Shown here in pieces: positions 13,179 through 16,113 of a stretch of DNA of 16,113 nucleotides. Where the stretch lies: positions 4,809 through 20,921 of the forward strand of contig DAVT01000147.1 in the NCBI GenBank assembly GCA_002505685.1, in the 5' to 3' direction. Origin of the DNA: Euryarchaeota archaeon UBA501. Lineage in GTDB: Archaea > Thermoplasmatota > Poseidoniia > Poseidoniales > Thalassarchaeaceae. A program made the translations under genes and the position numbers. Below the pieces are notes generated by a model. It did no database searches. It worked only from the letters and a program-made list of their open reading frames with translations, and was not told where the DNA came from. Positions within the stretch are counted from its first letter, which is position 1; the number at the start of each line of letters is the position of its first letter.

Positions 13179-14681
13179 TCAGGCCGAAGGTAGGTCACCT
13201 ACGGATTCATACAGGCTTGGTCCACTTTCCAAATAGCACATGATTCCCCTGCGGCTACGAGAGTCTTCGGGCAGCGGGTTCTCTTTGGTTGCACAGTCAC
13301 CAAAACAGCCATCGGCGAATGCGATGAAGACGCGGCCCTGGTTGTCGATGTGTAAGTCATTAAAGTCCAAGAGATTTCTATTCGATGGACTACCTCGGCA
13401 ATCACCGCTGTTAAGGCAGATGCTACCGATTTGAACAGGATCTGTGGTGGCTCGAACCGTATGGAATACAGGATTTTCATCGAGGGCGTTCAAACTGTAA
13501 GTGACATACAGATGGTAACTGACGTTTGAGTTTGCATAATGCGCATTCCCATCCCAAGGAGAACCATCCAAGTTGGGTTGTCCCAACTGCTCAGAATCTT
13601 CACTACCTAGATATGTAATTGCTATTCTTCCAGGATCACCAGCATCAATTTGGGGGAAGGCATAGGATACGACTTCGATTGGACTGATGCGGATGCTTTC
13701 CTGCTCCCAAGATTCACCTGAATCCGTGCTCCGCGACATGTAAACTCCCTCACCGTTGTAACCGTCAAAGGTTCCGTTTTCATCAGGTCCTCCTGGCCCA
13801 GTCCAAACGTGGTAAGCATTGGATTCGGTATCTGTCGCAACTTCAGAGTTCTTGCGAGGATAGGGCGTACCTACATCCTCGCCCATCGTTCGTGTAAACC
13901 AATCAAATCCATTGTCCTTTGAGATGATTACTGTCGGAGTTTCCACTCGTGGAGTGACGTATACTGTGCCATCCGGTGCAGAGGTAATGGCTCCATGCAA
14001 TCCAGCACCGGTCGTAGCCAATCCGAGGACTTGTCCACCAACCTCAAACGTAGCTCCCCCATCAAAACTCGTGTAGCAGAAGATGCCTGCGAGTTTGTTG
14101 TAACAGTAGTAAACAGCGGTTTCATAGAAATTTTGCGAAATGATTCCACCAATCCCATACCCGCTGCTGGTCCATGGCCCGGATGCCAATTTGATGTGGT
14201 CATTGATTGGAGTCGTTCCCGAGTCATGGGGGTTTCCTAGCCATGATTCTCCATCATCATCACTCCAACAAATCCATGATGTTTCGAGACCCTGCATTTG
14301 TACGGCAAAGATTCGGTCGGTAATCGGATCAACCCACCCCCACGGGTCATTGGTTTGGAATGCACATTGTGGCCCAGCTACATCTTCCCACGTTTCTCCA
14401 ACATCACAAGAACGCATCACTTTTTCAAGTGCGATGAAAAATATACAACCGCTCGATGTAATCCCGATACTGGGCTCAGGGCCATCTTCACCTACATCGC
14501 TGAAATTGAATTCCAATGGCAACAATGGGACATCCACAGGAAGGCCATCGGGTCCGGTGACAAATGTGCGAGGGGATTCCATAGGCACTTCCTCAACTGG
14601 AGTCGGTTCATCCGAACCGAAGCAACCGCTCAGAGCTGCTGTGAACATGAGGAAGCACATCAGGAGTGCACGCTCGCGCAT
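13179..14681 (-). CDS. Exported lipoprotein with Asp-box (BNR) beta-propeller
   Basis: A 500-residue protein with a signal peptide ending in the lipobox LSGC (Cys20), so probably lipid-anchored outside the cell. After an acidic Pro-rich linker, a repeat-built domain carries five Asp-boxes of the S-x-D-x-G-x-[TS]-W type: SCDVGETW (91), SDDDGESW (140), SFDGGATF (205), SKDNGFDW (254) and STDSGESW (318). Spacings of 49, 65, 49 and 64 residues point to blades of a sialidase-like beta-propeller. I cannot identify the Arg triad or FRIP motif of true sialidases, so glycan cleavage is not claimed; binding is equally possible. Many Cys suggest disulfides. It lies between the M28 and S8 peptidase genes and has its own TATA candidate. 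Confidence 0.88.
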   Translation of the reverse strand: MRERALLMCFLMFTAALSGCFGSDEPTPVEEVPMESPRTFVTGPDGLPVDVPLLPLEFNFSDVGEDGPEPSIGITSSGCIFFIALEKVMRSCDVGETWEDVAGPQCAFQTNDPWGWVDPITDRIFAVQMQGLETSWICWSDDDGESWLGNPHDSGTTPINDHIKLASGPWTSSGYGIGGIISQNFYETAVYYCYNKLAGIFCYTSFDGGATFEVGGQVLGLATTGAGLHGAITSAPDGTVYVTPRVETPTVIISKDNGFDWFTRTMGEDVGTPYPRKNSEVATDTESNAYHVWTGPGGPDENGTFDGYNGEGVYMSRSTDSGESWEQESIRISPIEVVSYAFPQIDAGDPGRIAITYLGSEDSEQLGQPNLDGSPWDGNAHYANSNVSYHLYVTYSLNALDENPVFHTVRATTDPVQIGSICLNSGDCRGSPSNRNLLDFNDLHIDNQGRVFIAFADGCFGDCATKENPLPEDSRSRRGIMCYLESGPSLYESVGDLPSA

Positions 14682-14703
14682 GGACGCGCGAGTGGATTGT
14701 ACA

Positions 14704-14710
14704 GATTATG
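14704..14710 (-). promoter_or_regulatory. TATA-box candidate for the Asp-box lipoprotein gene
   Basis: CATAATC on the minus strand, centred 26 bp ahead of the ATG at 14681, with no Shine-Dalgarno between. This is the spacing expected if transcription starts at the ATG (leaderless mRNA). Confidence 0.5.
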
Positions 14711-14730
14711 TCTTCCATTGAGCAAAGAGG

Positions 14731-16092
14731 TTACTCAACCCAAGTTCCATGGAAGTTTTCGGCATTGTCTACACGAACAAACAGATCGAGTGATGTCCAA
14801 ACCAAACTGTTGAAACCACTGGCCATTCCATCCTGACCTCCGGCCTTTGCAGTCATGAACTCGAGGGTATCTGATGGTGAATGCCACTCTTGCCAAAAGG
14901 AAATGTCACCACCGGGGCTGAAGAAATTGAATGTAGGGTAACCTGCTGAAAAGAACGAACAATGGTCAGATGCGCAGGATTCTGCAATTTGCCATGTGAT
15001 GGGGTTGCCCTGCGTGGGTTGGTATGCCAAATCCTCGTCAATTGTCATCCCCACCCAATCATGCATCCGCTCCATATTGGATTGGTTTGCTCCAGCGATA
15101 CTAATAGTCCAGTCATATTTGGTCGCGGAAAAGACCTCACCCCCAGGTCCGATGATGGGTTCTGTCACCGGCGTAATCGGATAATTCAAAGCAACCATAT
15201 CGAAATTCATGTATGCACGAACCGATACATTCTCCGGTAGATGTGCCACATATGCGGCCGAACCCAACAGACCCTCTTCTTCACAGGCCCATAGAGCAGC
15301 GACAACGGTGTGATCAAACTCTAGTTTCGCCAAAGCTTGTGCCATTTCAAGAGAAACCGTAGATCCAGATGTGTCGTCATTTGCACCTTCGTTGGTCCCT
15401 CCACTTGGAGGGGTAAACGCGTATGCGATATCGAAATGGCCACCGACCACAATGTATTCATCGGGATTGATACGCCCCCAGTTGTAACCGACGACATTTA
15501 GTTGATCAGGGTCATCATCGTAACGCGTGACTTCGACGAAATCAAAGCCCATATCTCGCATTTCGTCGGCCATGGCTTCTGCAGCTGCCTCGTAGGCAGC
15601 ACCTCCTTCGTGGTTGTTACCACCGGGGCCGGCTGACGCACACCACCGATTGTTGTATGAGGTCGTTAGCATGTCTATCGTGTCATATGCTCGTCGCCCA
15701 TCGACCAACATCATCGATTCACTATCTACAAGTTCAATGGTGCCATTCCAAGTCTGATCCATTGCTGTCACCCTCAAATCGATGGAAGATTGTTCGGTAT
15801 CCAGTATCAGCAACTCAACCTCTTCGATTGTAGCATCAAAAGTCATGTTCATCGCATCTCGAAGTACTCCGAACTCATCTACAAAGAAGGTTCCATTGGC
15901 ACGGTGAACCGTATAGTCAACTGTAGATTTGACAATCAGTGTGTAGAATTGACCTCGTTCTGCTATGTTTGGGTTGAGTTCTTCTGGAACGGATAGATTT
16001 GCAGATTTTTCTGCACCATCAATATTCCCAAAACATCCCGAAAGAGATGAGGTGAAAAACAACAGGGTGAGAAAAACAGAACTCGCCCGCAT
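14731..16092 (-). CDS. M28 family zinc aminopeptidase, lipoprotein
   Basis: A 453-residue exported metallopeptidase that likely removes N-terminal residues from peptides outside the cell. The signal peptide ends in the lipobox LSGC (Cys20). An N-terminal beta-rich domain (about 45-130) precedes the M28 domain. That domain has VVGGHFD (His219, Asp221), GANDDTSG (bridging Asp239), ACEEEGLLGS (general base Glu271 and ligand Glu272), NFDMV (Asp298) and EWHSPSDT (His404), so both zinc sites look complete. ESCASDHCSF (371-380) resembles the disulfide segment of secreted M28 enzymes. The ATG at 16092 gives a proper signal peptide. Only 21 bp upstream are visible, so the promoter cannot be judged. 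It is the first of three exported-protein genes in tandem. Confidence 0.95.
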   Translation of the reverse strand: MRASSVFLTLLFFTSSLSGCFGNIDGAEKSANLSVPEELNPNIAERGQFYTLIVKSTVDYTVHRANGTFFVDEFGVLRDAMNMTFDATIEEVELLILDTEQSSIDLRVTAMDQTWNGTIELVDSESMMLVDGRRAYDTIDMLTTSYNNRWCASAGPGGNNHEGGAAYEAAAEAMADEMRDMGFDFVEVTRYDDDPDQLNVVGYNWGRINPDEYIVVGGHFDIAYAFTPPSGGTNEGANDDTSGSTVSLEMAQALAKLEFDHTVVAALWACEEEGLLGSAAYVAHLPENVSVRAYMNFDMVALNYPITPVTEPIIGPGGEVFSATKYDWTISIAGANQSNMERMHDWVGMTIDEDLAYQPTQGNPITWQIAESCASDHCSFFSAGYPTFNFFSPGGDISFWQEWHSPSDTLEFMTAKAGGQDGMASGFNSLVWTSLDLFVRVDNAENFHGTWVE

Positions 16093-16113
16093 AATACGCG
16101 GAAAATGTTTCTG

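Noticed and set aside
13179..14681. Calling the Asp-box lipoprotein a sialidase
   Set aside because: Asp-boxes occur in many propellers, and the sialidase Arg triad and FRIP motif were not identified, so only the fold is claimed.
14675..14690. Inverted repeat CGCGC/GCGCG across the start codon of the Asp-box lipoprotein gene
   Set aside because: Only 5 bp of simple CG alternation, likely by chance; if the mRNA is leaderless, as the TATA spacing suggests, the hairpin would not exist in RNA.

Overview
The window looks like a chromosomal segment from a euryarchaeon. The best guess is a marine planktonic lineage of the Poseidoniales (Marine Group II) type. Evidence for an archaeon is the archaeal-type AsnRS, a 20S proteasome beta subunit, the KH/MBL/beta-CASP termination nuclease FttA (aCPSF1), an archaeal SepF, a ZPR1-type zinc-finger protein and a tRNA without an encoded CCA. 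The set of exported peptidases and lipoproteins with an LSGCFG lipobox is the reason for favouring a marine peptide degrader. That lineage is an inference; no rRNA is present.

Left part (1-4528): the 3' end of asnS is followed by a small two-helix membrane protein. Two membrane-anchored GT2-fold proteins then stand head to head. The leftward one has lost most GT2 signature residues; the rightward one is canonical. The rightward gene begins a tight cluster with a small MerT-like membrane protein, a VOC (glyoxalase-fold) protein and a dienelactone-hydrolase-type esterase. A tRNA-Pro(UGG) follows on the minus strand.

Middle part (4642-10622): on the minus strand are a zinc-ribbon protein and, upstream of it, a homologue of pyruvoyl-dependent arginine decarboxylase in which the self-cleavage serines and the catalytic Glu are gone. 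Next come a small two-helix membrane protein (+), then fttA and psmB (both -). SepF, ZPR1-like protein and a methyltransferase (all +) diverge from psmB across a 186-bp region that holds a TATA candidate and two inverted repeats. Shine-Dalgarno sites fix the starts of fttA, psmB, the ZPR1 gene and the methyltransferase gene.

Right part (10654-16092): three large exported proteins lie in tandem on the minus strand: an M28 metallopeptidase lipoprotein, an Asp-box beta-propeller lipoprotein and a membrane-anchored S8 subtilase. Two of them have TATA-like boxes about 24-26 bp ahead of the ATG, as expected for leaderless archaeal mRNAs. They plausibly work together at the cell surface in digesting protein or glycoprotein.

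The most unusual items are the decarboxylase-fold protein without its active site, the degenerate GT2 paired with an intact one, the MerT-like protein in a glycosyltransferase cluster, and a SepF with no visible membrane-targeting helix. No CRISPR array, insertion sequence, integrase or rRNA was seen. The longest stretch without a gene is about 190 bp.
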